Assembly: GCF_023074075.1 (NCBI RefSeq)
Contig: NZ_JADPKT010000022.1
Location: 472,405 to 536,404, forward strand
From: Bradyrhizobium sp. 138
Lineage (GTDB): Bacteria > Pseudomonadota > Alphaproteobacteria > Rhizobiales > Xanthobacteraceae
Length of the DNA stretch: 64,000 bases
Reading direction: 5' to 3'
How positions within the stretch are numbered: the first letter of the stretch is position 1; the number at the start of each line of letters is the position of its first letter. Below the pieces are notes generated by a model. The model had not been told where the DNA came from, did no database searches, and saw only the letters and a program-made list of their open reading frames with translations. Shown here piece by piece: positions 63,794 to 64,000 of this stretch. Made by a program: the position numbers and the translations under genes.

Positions 63794-64000
63794 GTTGTCT
63801 CCGCTTGCTACGCATCCCGCGCTCCGGGAGCGGCCGCATCGTAGCCGTCCATCGCTCCGGCACAACTCACAATGCAGCGTGGTCTCGCCAAGATATTCGA
63901 TCCGTCATCCTTGTATGGGGAATGAGTTGTCAAGAGGGCGTCGTTTGTTGGAGGCGGTCTTGGGCGCCGAGGCGAGGAGCGGTCAAGGTTGGCCGTAGGC
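63794..64000. other. Right end of the window, nothing recognised
   Basis: 207 bases upstream of the acetolactate-synthase-like gene. They contain its presumed promoter but no clear hexamers. A 27-codon open frame ending at 63998 is too short and unlike a protein to call. Confidence 0.4.

Overview
The window reads as a chromosomal stretch of a GC-rich alphaproteobacterium, most likely Bradyrhizobium or a close relative. Three things point there: the gene order rpsF-rpsR-(DUF2232)-rplI-dnaB-alr-radA-cvpA-purF, the many Liv-type ABC transporter parts, and several families of intergenic inverted repeats of the kind common in Bradyrhizobium. Most of the window is core or near-core metabolism. The assignment comes from reading the sequence and was not confirmed by a database search.

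Left part (1-10.4 kb): two exported or membrane proteins of unknown function, then a leftward block made of guanylate kinase, YicC endoribonuclease, the MltG transglycosylase and the fatty-acid synthesis genes fabF, acpP, fabG and fabD. A TetR-repressed fatty-acid desaturase pair with a 17-bp palindromic operator follows. From 10.7 to 32.3 kb a rightward backbone runs rpsF, rpsR, DUF2232, rplI, dnaB, alr, radA, cvpA, purF. It is interrupted by a TetR/thioesterase pair with two overlapping operators, a haem-motif protein, a cyclopropane-synthase-like methyltransferase, and a leftward four-gene metal-type RND efflux operon (21.9-27.6 kb).

Middle part (32.5-50.7 kb): an SDR, an orphan ABC binding protein, Der with an MFS exporter, a YfgM-like protein with a lipoprotein where BamB is often found, an acyl-CoA ligase, NnrU and RF3. 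A SugE-type guanidinium exporter is preceded by two ACGR-loop hairpins that match the guanidine-II (mini-ykkC) riboswitch. Then come a Pit/DUF47 phosphate transport pair and a complete Liv-type ABC operon.

Right part (51-64 kb): small enzymes and small proteins, then the most unusual region. At 54.5-58.4 kb there is an RNA-repair / RNA-chaperone locus. An apparently uncharacterised small RNA with its own promoter and terminator is followed by four tandem Y-RNA-like units (A-D). Their basal stems differ in sequence but stay paired, and they share the same core helix and bulge. The last two carry tRNA-like modules in circularly permuted order (T arm, closed acceptor hairpin, D arm). Directly downstream are the Ro60 orthologue rsr and the RNA ligase rtcB, with no rtcA or rtcR in the window. 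The window ends with an ECF sigma operon, a serine hydrolase, a GNAT enzyme, a Lin0512-family protein and an acetolactate-synthase-like gene split by a single-base frameshift.
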